Positions 32,983 through 42,711 are shown, numbered from the stretch's first letter. The stretch is 64,000 nt of DNA from JAICND01 sp040905905 (GCA_040905905.1 JBBDQN010000040.1:1-64000); one strand, 5' to 3'. The notes: generated by a model from the letters alone, not told the origin. Numbers and translations: made by a program.

Positions 32983-34209
32983 TCAAGCCAGAAACAGCGC
33001 CGGCTCGGCCAGGTTCTCGATCACCATCGCCATAAACCGCCGGCCCAAACCGCCATCGATCACCCGATGATCGTATGACAACGACAAGGGCATAACCGGG
33101 ACGATCTCGACCTTGCCGCCGACCGCCACCGGCCTTTCGTTGGCCCTTCCCACCGAGAGGATGGCGGTCGTACCGGGAGGAACGATCGGCGTACCGAAAC
33201 CCCCACCCAGGGCCCCGATGTTCGAGATGGTGAAACCCTGGCCGGTGAGCTCGCTGACCTCCAGGGTGCGCTCCTTGGCGCCGTTGGCGAGCCTCTGCAC
33301 ATCGGCCGCAACTTCGAGCAACGATTGTTGGTCGGCCTTGGCCACCACAGCCACCATCAGACCTTCCGGGGTGTCAACGGCCACTCCAATGTCATAGCGA
33401 CCTTTGACCACGAGATCGTCGCCGTCGAGACTCGCGTTGAACTCGGGGAAGGCCCTCAGCGCCGGCAACACAGCCTTGATCATCATCGCTTCGAGGGGAA
33501 GTTTGACTTGATGCCGCGATTCGAGAGCCCGGCGAGCTGCCAGCAGCCGGCTGGCGTCAACCTCGTCGAAGGTGGTGACATGAGGAATCTCGGTCCAGGA
33601 TCGCGACATGTTGGCCGCGATCGTGCGGCGCAGCCGTGACAGCGGGCGCCGCTCCCCCTCTCCGCCCAGGGAAACAGGTGGCAGGCTGATGGTGGTTGGC
33701 TCGGGCACAGCGGCAGCGGGATCGGCCGCGGCCAGAACATCCTCCCGGCTGATCCGTCCGCCGGGTCCAGTCCCGGAGAGCCGGTTGAGGTCCACCCCCA
33801 TCTCAGCAGCGAGTTTGCGGACCAGCGGAAGCGCCTGTACCCGGGTGAGGGCTTCCTGGGTCTTGTGCAGTCGCGGCGTCAACTCCTCGGCCGCTTCACT
33901 GATGGTGCCAACAATGGGTGGTGCTGACGGGGGGCTCTCCGCCTGTTCGGCAGTCGGAGGCCATACCTCCCCCGCTTCACCGATGACGACCAGGATCTCG
34001 CCAACCGCCAGGGTCTCTCCCCCGGCGGCGCCGTGGTGAAGGACCGTGCCGCTCCGGGGGGAAGGAATCTCCACCACCGCTTTGTCCGTCTCCACCTCGA
34101 CCACAGGCTGATCAACCTTGACCTCGTCGCCAACCTCAATGAGCCAGCGGACGATCTCGGCTTCGGTAAGCCCTTCACCGATATCGGGAAGTCGAAACTC
34201 GTAGGCCAT
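32983..34209 (-). CDS. 2-oxoacid dehydrogenase E2 (dihydrolipoamide acyltransferase)
   Basis: The 408-residue product has one lipoyl domain (lipoyl-Lys in EVETDKAVVEIP), a peripheral-subunit-binding domain (VRKLAAEMGVDLNRLSGTG) and a catalytic domain with the active-site motif YDHRVIDGG. It transfers the acyl group from E1 to CoA. Pyruvate or branched-chain acids are both possible. ATG at 34209 shares one base with the E1beta stop (TGATG). There is no E3 gene (lpd) next to it, so a shared E3 elsewhere is implied. Confidence 0.93.
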   Translation of the reverse strand: MAYEFRLPDIGEGLTEAEIVRWLIEVGDEVKVDQPVVEVETDKAVVEIPSPRSGTVLHHGAAGGETLAVGEILVVIGEAGEVWPPTAEQAESPPSAPPIVGTISEAAEELTPRLHKTQEALTRVQALPLVRKLAAEMGVDLNRLSGTGPGGRISREDVLAAADPAAAVPEPTTISLPPVSLGGEGERRPLSRLRRTIAANMSRSWTEIPHVTTFDEVDASRLLAARRALESRHQVKLPLEAMMIKAVLPALRAFPEFNASLDGDDLVVKGRYDIGVAVDTPEGLMVAVVAKADQQSLLEVAADVQRLANGAKERTLEVSELTGQGFTISNIGALGGGFGTPIVPPGTTAILSVGRANERPVAVGGKVEIVPVMPLSLSYDHRVIDGGLGRRFMAMVIENLAEPALFLA

Positions 34210-35186
34210 CAGGCCTGCAATGTCCGCCGGACGGCTGCGGCAATCCGCTCGACCGAGGGCAGATAGAGGTGCTCGCCCCGTTTTAGGGGGAAGACCGTGT
34301 CCCACCCGGTGACCCTTTCCACCGGGGCTGTCAACTCGTAGAGGCATTCTTCGGCCAGCACGGCCGCTACTTCCGCACCGAAGCCGGCCGTGCGAGGAGC
34401 TTCATGCACCACCACCGCCCGCCCGGTTTTGACCACCGATCCCACCAGGGTCTTGCGATCGAGGGGAACCAGGCTGCGAAGGTCGATGACCTCGGCCTCT
34501 ACACCCTCGGTGGCAAGGAGGTCCGCGGCCCCCCGGGTCTCTTTGGTCATGGCCCCCCAGGTGATGAGGGTGACATCGGTGCCGCTCCGCTCCACCCGGG
34601 CCTCGCCGATGGGAACCGTGTACCACCCGTCCGGCACCTCTTCCTTGACGGCCCGATAAAGCCGGATGGGTTCGCAGAAGATCACAGGGTCGGGGTCTTC
34701 GATAGCCGCCAACAACAGACCCTTGGCGTCGTAGGGGGTGGAGGGAATCAACACCTTCAGCCCGGGGGTGTGGGCATATATCGATTCCATGGACTCGGAG
34801 TGGTGCTCGGCGGCGCCGATTCCGCCCCCAAAGGGGATCCGAATCACCATGGCCGCCGTGAAGCGGTGACGGGATCGATTGCGGATGCGGGCGACGTGGT
34901 TGACGATCTGGTCAAAGGCCGGGTACGAAAAGCCCATGAATTGCAATTCCGCCACCGGCCGCATTCCGGCGATGGCCATCCCCAGGGACACCCCGATAAT
35001 CGCCGACTCGGCCACCGGCGTGTCGATGACCCGATCGTCGCCATATCTCTGGAGGAGCCCGTCGGTGATCCTGAAGACGCCGCCGGTGCGGGCAACGTCC
35101 TCGCCGATCACGAGGACGGTGTGATCTTTAGCCAGTGCCAAGTCGAGGGCATCGGTCAGCGCCTGGGCCATGGTGCGGACGGTCAC
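34209..35186 (-). CDS. 2-oxoacid dehydrogenase E1 component, beta subunit
   Basis: The 325-residue product has the transketolase-like pyrimidine-binding fold: VLVIGEDVARTGGVFRIT, DTPVAESAIIGVSLGMA and a C-terminal domain starting DVTLITWGAMT. It pairs with the alpha subunit encoded just upstream to decarboxylate a 2-oxoacid with thiamine diphosphate. GTG start at 35186, one base after the alpha stop. Confidence 0.94.
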   Translation of the reverse strand: MTVRTMAQALTDALDLALAKDHTVLVIGEDVARTGGVFRITDGLLQRYGDDRVIDTPVAESAIIGVSLGMAIAGMRPVAELQFMGFSYPAFDQIVNHVARIRNRSRHRFTAAMVIRIPFGGGIGAAEHHSESMESIYAHTPGLKVLIPSTPYDAKGLLLAAIEDPDPVIFCEPIRLYRAVKEEVPDGWYTVPIGEARVERSGTDVTLITWGAMTKETRGAADLLATEGVEAEVIDLRSLVPLDRKTLVGSVVKTGRAVVVHEAPRTAGFGAEVAAVLAEECLYELTAPVERVTGWDTVFPLKRGEHLYLPSVERIAAAVRRTLQA

Positions 35187-35187
35187 G

Positions 35188-36273
35188 TCAGCGCAACCCC
35201 GCCCGATCGTGCTGATTCACGAGATGCGCCGGCATCGACTCGAACATCCCCTCAAACATTTCGCTTGACGTCGGAAGCGGGAGACCTTCGGCCAGCCCGA
35301 CCGCCCGGTCGATCTCATTGCCGGCTTCCTCTTCAATCTGATCCTGCCACTCCTTGGTCCACGCTTCACGTTCTGATAGGAAGATCCTGACCCGCTCGAG
35401 AGGGTCTCGCCGCCGCCATTGGTCGGCTTCGGCCGGGTCGCGATAGCGACCGGGGTCATCGGCGGTGGTGTGGGGACCTACCCGGTAGGTAACGGCCTCA
35501 ATCAGGGTGGGTCCACCACCGCTGCGGGCTCGAGCCAGGGCATCGCTGGTCGCTTGGTAAACCGCAAACAGGTCGTTGCCGTCCACCTGCACGCCTGGCA
35601 TGCCAAAACCGATTGCTTTCTGCGCGATGGTTTCCGAGCGGGTCTGTTCTGACCGGGGCAACGAGATCGCCCAGCCGTTGTTCTGGCAAAAGAAGACGCA
35701 AGGCACGCTGAACACTGCTGCGAAGTTCATGGCCTCGTGAAAGTCACCCTCAGAGGTGGCTCCATCGCCGAAGTAGGTGATGGCCACCCGCCGCTCGTCC
35801 AACAAGCGTGACGCCCATGCCAACCCGACGGCATGGACCATGTGGCCGCCGACCGTGATCGAGGGAGGCAGGACGGGGCAATGGTCGGGGGGCGAGCCAC
35901 CCCGCTCGTCGCCGGTCCGACCGGCGAAAAGCAGCTCCAAGGGGTATCCCTGCATCCACATGGCGGCGGCGTCCCGATAAGTCGCCACCATCCAGTCGTC
36001 CGGTTCGAGCGCAGCCGCACTCCCCACCTGGGCCGCCTCCTGGCCTTCGAAGGGGGCGTAGGTGGCGAGCCTTCCCTGTCTCTGGAGGGACATCCCCTTG
36101 CGATCGTAAGTGCGGGCAAAGACCAACGCCCGGTACAACCGGCGCGTCATGGTGAGGTCCAGAGGTGATGGTCCGGTCAGGTCACCGGAGGGAGTGAGAA
36201 GCTGAAACATCCGACTTGTTGAGGGTAGCGGTGGCTCGGAGAGTTGTGAACGGGCGACTGTCCCAACGGTCAC
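35188..36273 (-). CDS. 2-oxoacid dehydrogenase E1 component, alpha subunit
   Basis: The 361-residue product has the thiamine-diphosphate motif GDGATSEGDFHEAMNFA ending in FFCQNN, and the phosphorylation-loop region YRVGPHTTADDP, which is most typical of branched-chain or pyruvate E1 alpha of the two-subunit type. GTG start overlaps the ftsK stop (GTGA), so it may be co-translated with ftsK, an unusual pairing. Confidence 0.94.
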   Translation of the reverse strand: MTVGTVARSQLSEPPLPSTSRMFQLLTPSGDLTGPSPLDLTMTRRLYRALVFARTYDRKGMSLQRQGRLATYAPFEGQEAAQVGSAAALEPDDWMVATYRDAAAMWMQGYPLELLFAGRTGDERGGSPPDHCPVLPPSITVGGHMVHAVGLAWASRLLDERRVAITYFGDGATSEGDFHEAMNFAAVFSVPCVFFCQNNGWAISLPRSEQTRSETIAQKAIGFGMPGVQVDGNDLFAVYQATSDALARARSGGGPTLIEAVTYRVGPHTTADDPGRYRDPAEADQWRRRDPLERVRIFLSEREAWTKEWQDQIEEEAGNEIDRAVGLAEGLPLPTSSEMFEGMFESMPAHLVNQHDRAGLR

Positions 36274-38525
36274 ACGCCGGCTCGTTCCGAGGTCAGTTCT
36301 TCGATAGTCATCAAAACCTCGCGGGCTTTTGACCCCTCAGATGGCCCGACGACCCCGCGGTTTTCGAGGATGTCCATGACCCTGCCCGCCCGGGCAAAAC
36401 CGATCCGCAACTTCCGCTGCAACATCGACGTGCTGCCGAGTTGGCTGCGCACGATGATGTCCATGGCCTGACGGACCAGTGCCTCCTCTTCGTCGTCCTC
36501 GGCATCGGCCACCACCCGGGCCGCTTCGGCGGCGAGGTTCTCGATCACATGGTCGTGGTATTCGACGTCGCGCTGGGCTTTCACCCATTCGACCAACGCG
36601 TGGATCTCCTCTTCCCGCACCCAGGCACCCTGATAGCGAGTCGGCCGCGGTTCGGCCGCGGTCATCACCAGCATGTCACCCATCCCGACAAGTTTCTCGG
36701 CGCCGGCCCCGTCGATGATCACCCGGGAATCGGTCTGGCTGGCCACTGAGAAGGCAAGCCGTGAGGGGATGTTCGCCTTGATGACGCCGGTTATCACATC
36801 CACTGACGGACGCTGTGTGGCGATGACCAGATGGATTCCAACCGCTCGTGCCATCTGGGCGATGCGGACGATCGCTTCTTCGACATCGCGCCCCGCCACC
36901 ATCATCAAGTCGTTGAGCTCGTCGACGATCACCACGATGTACGGGAACCGATCAAAGCCCTCATCGGGAAGATTGCCCGCATCCAACTTCTCCCGGTAGC
37001 CAATGATATCGCGCACCCTGGCATCGGCCAGCAGGTCGTAACGGCGATCCATCTCCGCCACCGCCCACTTGAGGGCGTCCGCCGCCTTCTTCGGATTGGT
37101 GATTACCCGGTGCAGCAGATGGGGAACACCGTTGTACTGGCCGAGCTCGACCCTTTTTGGATCGACCAGGATCAGGCGCACATCGTCGGGGGTGGTCCGG
37201 GCAAGCAACGAGGACACAAAGGCGTTGATGCACGATGACTTGCCCGCCCCGGTGGCCCCGGCGATAAGAACATGGGGCAACTCGGCCAGGTTGAGAAGTC
37301 TCGGCCTACCCGAGATGTCAACCCCGAGGGCTACTGCCAGCGGATGCTGGTCAGCCGCAGCTTCGGGGCTGCGAAGAACGTCACCGAGAGTCACCAAGCG
37401 ACGACGGCGATTGGGGACTTCCACCCCGATGGCGGACTTGCCTGGTATCGGCACCAGCAGCCTGACGTCAGGCGTCGCCAATGCGTAGGCGATGTCGTGG
37501 GCGAGGCTGGAAACCCGGTTCACCTTCACGCCGGGCGCCAGTTCGATCTCGAATCTCGTAACCGTGGGGCCGGGGACGATCTTGGTGAGCTGGGCATCGA
37601 CCCCGTGCTGGCGGAGGGTGTCTTCGAGTTGGGCGGCGGTGTCTTCGAGGGCTTTGCGGCTTTGCTCCTCACCCCCGCCAAACCCGAGCAGTTCCAACGG
37701 AGGCAATTGGTATCCCGACCCCGCGACTACCGGAGTGGCCGACCTGGATTTCTTCCTCGCCGGTCTGATGGTGGGCATGGGTTCGACCGGCGCTTCAGAC
37801 TCATCTTCGGCTTCCGGCTCGGGGATAATCGGGCGGGCCAGGTGACGGGGTGCATGGGTCCGGTGCCGGGTGGTTTCAAGTTGGGCGTTGCTGGCGAAGT
37901 GGCGCACGTTGCGACCGATCTGGGCGATAGCTCCAAAGAGTTCTTTGACAGTCGTCCTGGTCAGGAGAAGCACGCCCATCCCCATCACAGCGGTGAGAAC
38001 CACAAAAGCGCCCCAACTGCCAAGCAGGCGGCGGAGGGGAAAGGCAATGAGCGCGCCCAGCGCCCCTCCCCGCTCCTCGACCAATTCCACGTTGGGCACC
38101 AGGGCTAGCCCACCGGTGAGAAGATGGAACATTGCCAGTGATCCCACAAATGAGGTGATGGCTCCGCTGACCACCCGCGCTGGACCCTGGCGGGGACGGC
38201 CGAGGATGAGTCCGGCTCCGATGCCGATCATCACCACCGGGACCAGATAGCGCCACCATCCAAAAGCAAACCGGGTTCCGGTCTCGACCGCGTCTCCAAA
38301 GGGTCCGGCTAACCCGAGAAAACCGAGGACGATGAGAATTGCCACCACCACGATGGCCAGGCCCCAGACATCATCTGCCTGGCGTCCCAACCGTACGCGG
38401 ATGCGTTCCCGCAGCGTCCCCAGCGAGAGGCGCGACGTTCCCTGGCTTCCGCTTTTCCTGGTCTTGTGTGTGGACACCCGCTTCCGCCCGCTGCCACCCC
38501 GGCGGGTGGGCGTCCTCTTGGTCAT
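36270..38525 (-). CDS. ftsK: DNA translocase FtsK/SpoIIIE
   Basis: Pumps chromosomal DNA through the closing septum and activates dimer resolution. The 751-residue product has a basic N-terminus, four transmembrane helices (about 50-200), a short linker, the motor domain with Walker A GATGAGKSS and Walker B VVIVDELNDLM, and a C-terminal gamma winged helix (QLGSTSMLQRKLRIGFARAG). The linker is short compared with E. coli FtsK. It is the first gene of a transcript with the E1/E2 genes. Confidence 0.95.
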   Translation of the reverse strand: MTKRTPTRRGGSGRKRVSTHKTRKSGSQGTSRLSLGTLRERIRVRLGRQADDVWGLAIVVVAILIVLGFLGLAGPFGDAVETGTRFAFGWWRYLVPVVMIGIGAGLILGRPRQGPARVVSGAITSFVGSLAMFHLLTGGLALVPNVELVEERGGALGALIAFPLRRLLGSWGAFVVLTAVMGMGVLLLTRTTVKELFGAIAQIGRNVRHFASNAQLETTRHRTHAPRHLARPIIPEPEAEDESEAPVEPMPTIRPARKKSRSATPVVAGSGYQLPPLELLGFGGGEEQSRKALEDTAAQLEDTLRQHGVDAQLTKIVPGPTVTRFEIELAPGVKVNRVSSLAHDIAYALATPDVRLLVPIPGKSAIGVEVPNRRRRLVTLGDVLRSPEAAADQHPLAVALGVDISGRPRLLNLAELPHVLIAGATGAGKSSCINAFVSSLLARTTPDDVRLILVDPKRVELGQYNGVPHLLHRVITNPKKAADALKWAVAEMDRRYDLLADARVRDIIGYREKLDAGNLPDEGFDRFPYIVVIVDELNDLMMVAGRDVEEAIVRIAQMARAVGIHLVIATQRPSVDVITGVIKANIPSRLAFSVASQTDSRVIIDGAGAEKLVGMGDMLVMTAAEPRPTRYQGAWVREEEIHALVEWVKAQRDVEYHDHVIENLAAEAARVVADAEDDEEEALVRQAMDIIVRSQLGSTSMLQRKLRIGFARAGRVMDILENRGVVGPSEGSKAREVLMTIEELTSERAGV

Positions 38526-38582
38526 GTAAGTGGGGAGACTACCTCACAAACAGCCGAACGGCGGGAGCCGCCAACCGGTGAC

Positions 38583-40217
38583 TCAGAGCTCGAGGACTAC
38601 CGGCAGGATGACCGGTCGGCGAGAGGTTTCGGCCTTGATAACGCGGGCAGCGGCCTGGCGGACCACCTGTTGCAGCGCCGACCCGTCGTGGGCATCGGCA
38701 GTGAGCCTCTCCTGCACGGCCTGGCGGACCGCCTGCGCAGCTTTTTCGAGTACTGCCTCGGGGTCGTCCATCATCCCGTGGCTGTCCAGGTCGGGGCCAA
38801 AGATGATCTCCCGGGATTGCGGACTGACGGCCACCGTCACCACCACCACGCCCTCATCGGCGAGGTGGCTGCGGTCCCGAAGTACGGCCTTGACATCGCC
38901 GATGCTGTCGCCATCGAGGTACACATAACCGGCCGGGACCGCCCGGCGGGACACCCGGGTTTCGTCACCCTCAAGTGAGATTGTGTCACCGTCTTCACAG
39001 ACATCCACCTGCGGCACTCCCACCAGCCGGGCCAGTGCGGCGTGGGCGGCCAGATGCCGGTATTCGCCGTGAATGGGGACAAACGCTTGGGGACGGACCA
39101 GGTTGAGATAGGTAAGCAGTTCGTCGCGACTGGCATGACCAGAGACGTGGACGGGGGCATTGCGTCCATGGATCACTCGGGCGCCGCGGCGCAGAAGCTG
39201 GTTGATCACCCGGGAGACGGCGGTCTCGTTGCCGGGGATGGGAGTCGCCGAAAGAACGATGGTGTCGCCTTCTCCGATCTCGACGAACTTGTGGCGGCCC
39301 TGCGCCATCAAAGAGAGGGCCGCAAACGGTTCACCCTGGCTGCCGGTCGTCATCAATAACTGGCGGTGGGGAGGCATCTTGAGCAACTCGACGATGTCGA
39401 TGACCGCGTCCTCGGGGATGTCGAGCCGGCCGAGTTCCTTGGCGACCGCCGTGTTGCGCTGCAAGGAGCGACCAAACACCGCGATCTTGCGACCGGTCGC
39501 CACCCCGGCGTTGGCGATCTGTTGAATGCGGTGGATGTGGGACGAGAAACAAGCGGCGATCACCCGACCCGGGGCGCCGCCGATTATGTCTCGCAGCGAA
39601 TCGGCCAATGACATCTCTGATGGGACGAACCCCGGCCTTTCGGCGTTGGTCGAATCGGAGAGAAGCAGGCGCACCCCGGTCCGTCCCAATTCGGCGATCG
39701 TCTGCAGATCGGTGGTCCGTCCGTCGATCGGGGTGGGGTCGAGCTTGAAATCACCGCTGTGGAGGATCATTCCTTCGGGTGTGTCAAAAGCCACGGCGCA
39801 GGCGTCGGGTACGGAGTGGGTCACGTTGATCATCCGGAACCGGAACACATCGTGGGTCACCCAGACTCCCGGCTCGACGGGGCGCAGGTCCGCCTCCACC
39901 CCCAACTCGTCGATGCGGCCTTTGGCCAGATCGAGGGTGAGCCGTGTGCCAAAGACCGGTACGTTGAGGTCCGCCAGGAAATAGGCCAGCGCTCCAATGT
40001 GATCTTCGTGACCGTGGGTCAGTACGACACAGGACAGATCGGCGGAACGTTCGACCAGCCAGCTCCAGTCGGGGAAGACGAGGTCGACCCCGAGCATCTC
40101 CTCTTCTGGAAACATCAACCCGCAGTCGATGACGGCGATCCGGCCGTCGATTTCGAGAGCTGCACAGTTGCGGCCGATCTCTCCCAGTCCTCCCAAGAAC
40201 GTGACAGTGACGGTCAC
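38583..40217 (-). CDS. rnj: Ribonuclease J
   Basis: Metallo-beta-lactamase/beta-CASP RNase with 5'-exo and endonuclease activity in RNA maturation and decay. The 544-residue product starts VTVTFLGGLGEIGRN and has THGHEDHIGA, GDFKLDPTPIDG and the beta-CASP motifs (STNAERPGF, HVSGHAS). GTG at 40217 overlaps the dapA stop (GTGA). A longer open frame to 40799 exists, but that stretch is dapA read out of frame. dapA-rnj is a common actinobacterial pair. Confidence 0.95.
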   Translation of the reverse strand: MTVTVTFLGGLGEIGRNCAALEIDGRIAVIDCGLMFPEEEMLGVDLVFPDWSWLVERSADLSCVVLTHGHEDHIGALAYFLADLNVPVFGTRLTLDLAKGRIDELGVEADLRPVEPGVWVTHDVFRFRMINVTHSVPDACAVAFDTPEGMILHSGDFKLDPTPIDGRTTDLQTIAELGRTGVRLLLSDSTNAERPGFVPSEMSLADSLRDIIGGAPGRVIAACFSSHIHRIQQIANAGVATGRKIAVFGRSLQRNTAVAKELGRLDIPEDAVIDIVELLKMPPHRQLLMTTGSQGEPFAALSLMAQGRHKFVEIGEGDTIVLSATPIPGNETAVSRVINQLLRRGARVIHGRNAPVHVSGHASRDELLTYLNLVRPQAFVPIHGEYRHLAAHAALARLVGVPQVDVCEDGDTISLEGDETRVSRRAVPAGYVYLDGDSIGDVKAVLRDRSHLADEGVVVVTVAVSPQSREIIFGPDLDSHGMMDDPEAVLEKAAQAVRQAVQERLTADAHDGSALQQVVRQAAARVIKAETSRRPVILPVVLEL

Positions 40218-41095
40218 AGGCCCTGCACCGCCCCCAGTGCCTCTTTGACGGCGGCCAGAGTCGCCTCGCTGGCCGGTAGCAGCGGCAGGCGCGGAACGCC
40301 CACCGGCTCCCACAACGCATTGAGCGCAGCCTTGACCGGAGCGGGGTTGGGCTCGAGGAAACAAGCGAACGCCAACGGCAGGAGCTGGTGGTGGAGACTG
40401 CCGGCGGTTACGAAGTCCCCGGCCAGGGCCGCATCGACCATGCGCCGGACCACGTCGCCGGCGAGGTGCGAGATCACGGAGACGACTCCGACCGCGCCGA
40501 CCGACATCATCGGCAGCGTGTAGGAGTCCTGCCCGGAGTACACGGCCAGATCGGGGACCTCGTGACAGGTGGAGGAGGTGAAGTCGAGGTCCATCACCGC
40601 GTCTTTGACGGCCAGTATGCGCGGGTGCTCGGCCAGACGCTTGAGCGTCTCTACCTCGATTCGGCGGGCGGTGCGGCCGGGGATGTTGTAGAGCATGACC
40701 GGAAGGTCGGAGGCGTCGGCAATCGCCTCGAAGTGGGCGACCAGACCTTCCTGGCTCGGCCGGTTGTAATACGGGGTAACCGCCAGGATCCCGTGGCATC
40801 CGGCCCCGGCCGCCAGTTTGGTCAAATGGACCGATTCGGCGGTGTTGTAAGTGCCGGTGCCGGCCATGACTTTCACGTCACGGCCCTCAACCGCTTTCGT
40901 AACAGCGTGGTAGAGCGCCACCTTCTCCTCGGGGGTGAGGGTGGGTGATTCGCCGGTGGTTCCGGTTACGACCAGGCCATCGGAGCCATGATCGGCGAGG
41001 TAGCGGGCCAGGTTCCAAACCCGTGTGTAGTCGAGCCCACCGTCTTCGGTGAACGGAGTGATCATGGCGGTCAATACCCGACCGAAGGGCTGCAT
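40214..41095 (-). CDS. dapA: 4-hydroxy-tetrahydrodipicolinate synthase
   Basis: Condenses pyruvate with aspartate semialdehyde, the first step of the lysine/diaminopimelate branch. The 293-residue product has GTTGESPTLT, TPYYNRPSQEG, the catalytic Tyr in MLYNIPGRT, and the Schiff-base Lys in ILAVKDAVMDL. ATG at 41095 has AGGAGACTCT before it. It leads the dapA-rnj pair. Confidence 0.95.
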   Translation of the reverse strand: MQPFGRVLTAMITPFTEDGGLDYTRVWNLARYLADHGSDGLVVTGTTGESPTLTPEEKVALYHAVTKAVEGRDVKVMAGTGTYNTAESVHLTKLAAGAGCHGILAVTPYYNRPSQEGLVAHFEAIADASDLPVMLYNIPGRTARRIEVETLKRLAEHPRILAVKDAVMDLDFTSSTCHEVPDLAVYSGQDSYTLPMMSVGAVGVVSVISHLAGDVVRRMVDAALAGDFVTAGSLHHQLLPLAFACFLEPNPAPVKAALNALWEPVGVPRLPLLPASEATLAAVKEALGAVQGL

Positions 41096-41170
41096 AGAGT
41101 CTCCTGAGCGACGGCGTGTCGAGGATACCCGCCGGGAATGGCCGAACAACGGCGGGCGTTACCCTCACAG

Positions 41171-41929
41171 ATGATGACTCAATTCGTATTCGATGTAACT
41201 GAGGCCGATTTCCAGACGGCGGTTCTGGAACGATCCAAGGAAGTCCCGGTCGTGGTCGATTTCTGGGCGTCCTGGTGCGGCCCCTGTCGCACCCTCGGAC
41301 CCCTCCTGGAGAAGGTCGCCGGTGAGGGCGAGGGCTCCTTCGAGTTGGCCAAGGTCGACGTCGACGCCAACCCCCGCCTGGCCCAGGCCTTCGGGGTGCA
41401 GAGCATCCCCATGGTGGTCGGTTTCAAGGACGGGAAACCGGTGAGCAGCTTCGTCGGCGCTGTGCCTGAACAGGCGGTCCGACAGTTCGTGGCGGCGCTG
41501 GTGCCCCCGGCGATAGACCCACGGATCGTCGAGGCCGAGAAGCTGGCCGAGGATGGTTTTGCCTCTACGGCCGAGGACCGTCTCACCGAGATCCTCGAAA
41601 CCGAGCCGACCAACGTCGAAGCAGCGCTGGTCCTGGCCGGGCTGATGATCGACCGGGCTGCCTCGGAGGAGGCGCTGGCGGTGCTTGGGCGCCAGGCACC
41701 CACCCCGGAGGTCCGCCGGCTCGAGGCCGCTGCCCGGCTACTTGCCGCTGGCGTGATCGATCTCGACTCCCCCGAACAGGCGCTCCCGGAGCTGTTGGAG
41801 AAGGTGAGCAACGGCGGCGACGACCGCGCCGAGGCCCGCCAGACAATGCTCGACATCTTCGAACTGCTCGGCAACGACCACCCGTTGACCGCGCAGTATC
41901 GCCGGCAGTTGGCCAACGCCCTGTTCTAA
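41171..41929 (+). CDS. Thioredoxin-domain protein with C-terminal TPR-like helices (CnoX-like)
   Basis: The 252-residue product has an N-terminal thioredoxin fold with the redox motif WASWCGPCR and the cis-Pro in SIPMVVGF, followed by about 130 residues of tetratricopeptide-like helices (AEDGFASTAEDRLTEILETE). This layout matches CnoX/YbbN and similar tetratricopeptide thioredoxins, which hold oxidised clients for chaperones. CxxC is intact, so it may also reduce disulfides. ATG at 41171 or 41174 is likely; the frame is open to 41138. Confidence 0.88.
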   Translation: MMTQFVFDVTEADFQTAVLERSKEVPVVVDFWASWCGPCRTLGPLLEKVAGEGEGSFELAKVDVDANPRLAQAFGVQSIPMVVGFKDGKPVSSFVGAVPEQAVRQFVAALVPPAIDPRIVEAEKLAEDGFASTAEDRLTEILETEPTNVEAALVLAGLMIDRAASEEALAVLGRQAPTPEVRRLEAAARLLAAGVIDLDSPEQALPELLEKVSNGGDDRAEARQTMLDIFELLGNDHPLTAQYRRQLANALF

Positions 41930-41932
41930 ATC

Positions 41933-41950
41933 CCGCGAACCCCGGGTTCA
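41933..41950. repeat. 18-bp direct repeat, copy 1, flanking the DinB-like gene
   Basis: CCGCGAACCCCGGGTTCA, identical to 42694-42711. With the same offset (761) the match resumes as CCACAGCCCC and AGAAC further right, so the whole unit is an ungapped imperfect repeat of about 53 bases (41933-41985). The core GAACCCCGGGTTC is a near-perfect palindrome. Confidence 0.8.
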
Positions 41951-41995
41951 CGGAACCATTTTCGGGTCCCACAGCCCCGAGAACGGAATCGCCGC

Positions 41996-42673
41996 TCAGG
42001 TCGGGGCTTCGGGGGTGAGGTCCTTGTCCTCCATCTCCCAAGCGTGGTCCAGAACGTGGTAGGCGCTGTGGCGGATTAGGAACGGCAGCGTCCACGTCCG
42101 CATCGTTTTCCCCTCGTTGTTGTAGTCGCGCATCGCCGCGACAAAGGACTCACGATGGGTGCGCAGCCCTTCGGGGGTTAGCGCCCCTTCTTCAGGTATC
42201 CGCAAGCCCACCTTCCTGGCGAAGTCCTCACTCTCGTTTCGGATGGTGTGGCGGATGATCCGGTCGCGGTCGCGCCCGCCACCCCGCGGGCCCTTCTGCA
42301 TCTCGGCGGATACCCGCCCGGCCACGTCGTCGAAGTAGGCCCAGCAGGCCTCCAGCAGTCTGATTTTGCGATCGAACTCGCTCTTGTCCATTGGCTCTTG
42401 TTCAAGGCCCGACGTCGAGAAGGAGATGCCCCAGAAGTCGGTCATGCCAGAACCGACCCTTTCTTCGGCAATCTCGAGAGGCCCGGCTGAGTCGAACTCC
42501 TTGACCATCGCGGCGGCGACAGCGATCGGCCGGTAGCGAGGCCGGTACGACTCGAGCGTTTCGAGCGCTAGATCGGGTGTCTTCGCTCCCCGGTTCCAGC
42601 CGGGCCAGTCGACGGCGAAGGCCACCGCCTTCTTACCCTTGGGACCCCGCTCGAGGATCGTACGAACCGGCAT
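41996..42673 (-). CDS. DinB-like protein of unknown function
   Basis: The 225-residue product (ATG 42673; the frame is open to 42733) begins MPVRTILERGPKGKKAVAFA and contains FDVAGRVSAEMQ-like helices, KGPRGGGRDRDRIIRHTIRN and a C-terminal stretch LIRHSAYHVLDHAWEMEDKD. Spaced His residues in helical segments recall DinB/YfiT metal-binding folds, but no enzyme can be named. I recall similar proteins in other actinobacteria. It stands alone between two 53-base imperfect repeats, so it may be a transferred unit. Confidence 0.7.
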   Translation of the reverse strand: MPVRTILERGPKGKKAVAFAVDWPGWNRGAKTPDLALETLESYRPRYRPIAVAAAMVKEFDSAGPLEIAEERVGSGMTDFWGISFSTSGLEQEPMDKSEFDRKIRLLEACWAYFDDVAGRVSAEMQKGPRGGGRDRDRIIRHTIRNESEDFARKVGLRIPEEGALTPEGLRTHRESFVAAMRDYNNEGKTMRTWTLPFLIRHSAYHVLDHAWEMEDKDLTPEAPT

Positions 42674-42693
42674 TCCGAGGAATGCTACGAGAT

Positions 42694-42711
42694 CCGCGAA
42701 CCCCGGGTTCA
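42694..42711. repeat. 18-bp direct repeat, copy 2, flanking the DinB-like gene
   Basis: Second copy of the unit at 41933. Inside its extended form (42694-42746) lies a perfect 14-base palindrome, GTCCGCTAGCGGAC at 42715-42728, where copy 1 has a different but also weakly self-complementary sequence. Confidence 0.8.

Noticed and set aside
40218..40799. N-terminal extension of the rnj open frame
   Set aside because: The extra residues are dapA read out of frame; the RNase J fold begins at the GTG at 40217, overlapping the dapA stop.
41937..41949. GAACCCCGGGTTC as a possible LexA site
   Set aside because: The half-sites are five bases apart instead of four, and the same unit occurs in the structured repeat flanking the DinB-like gene.
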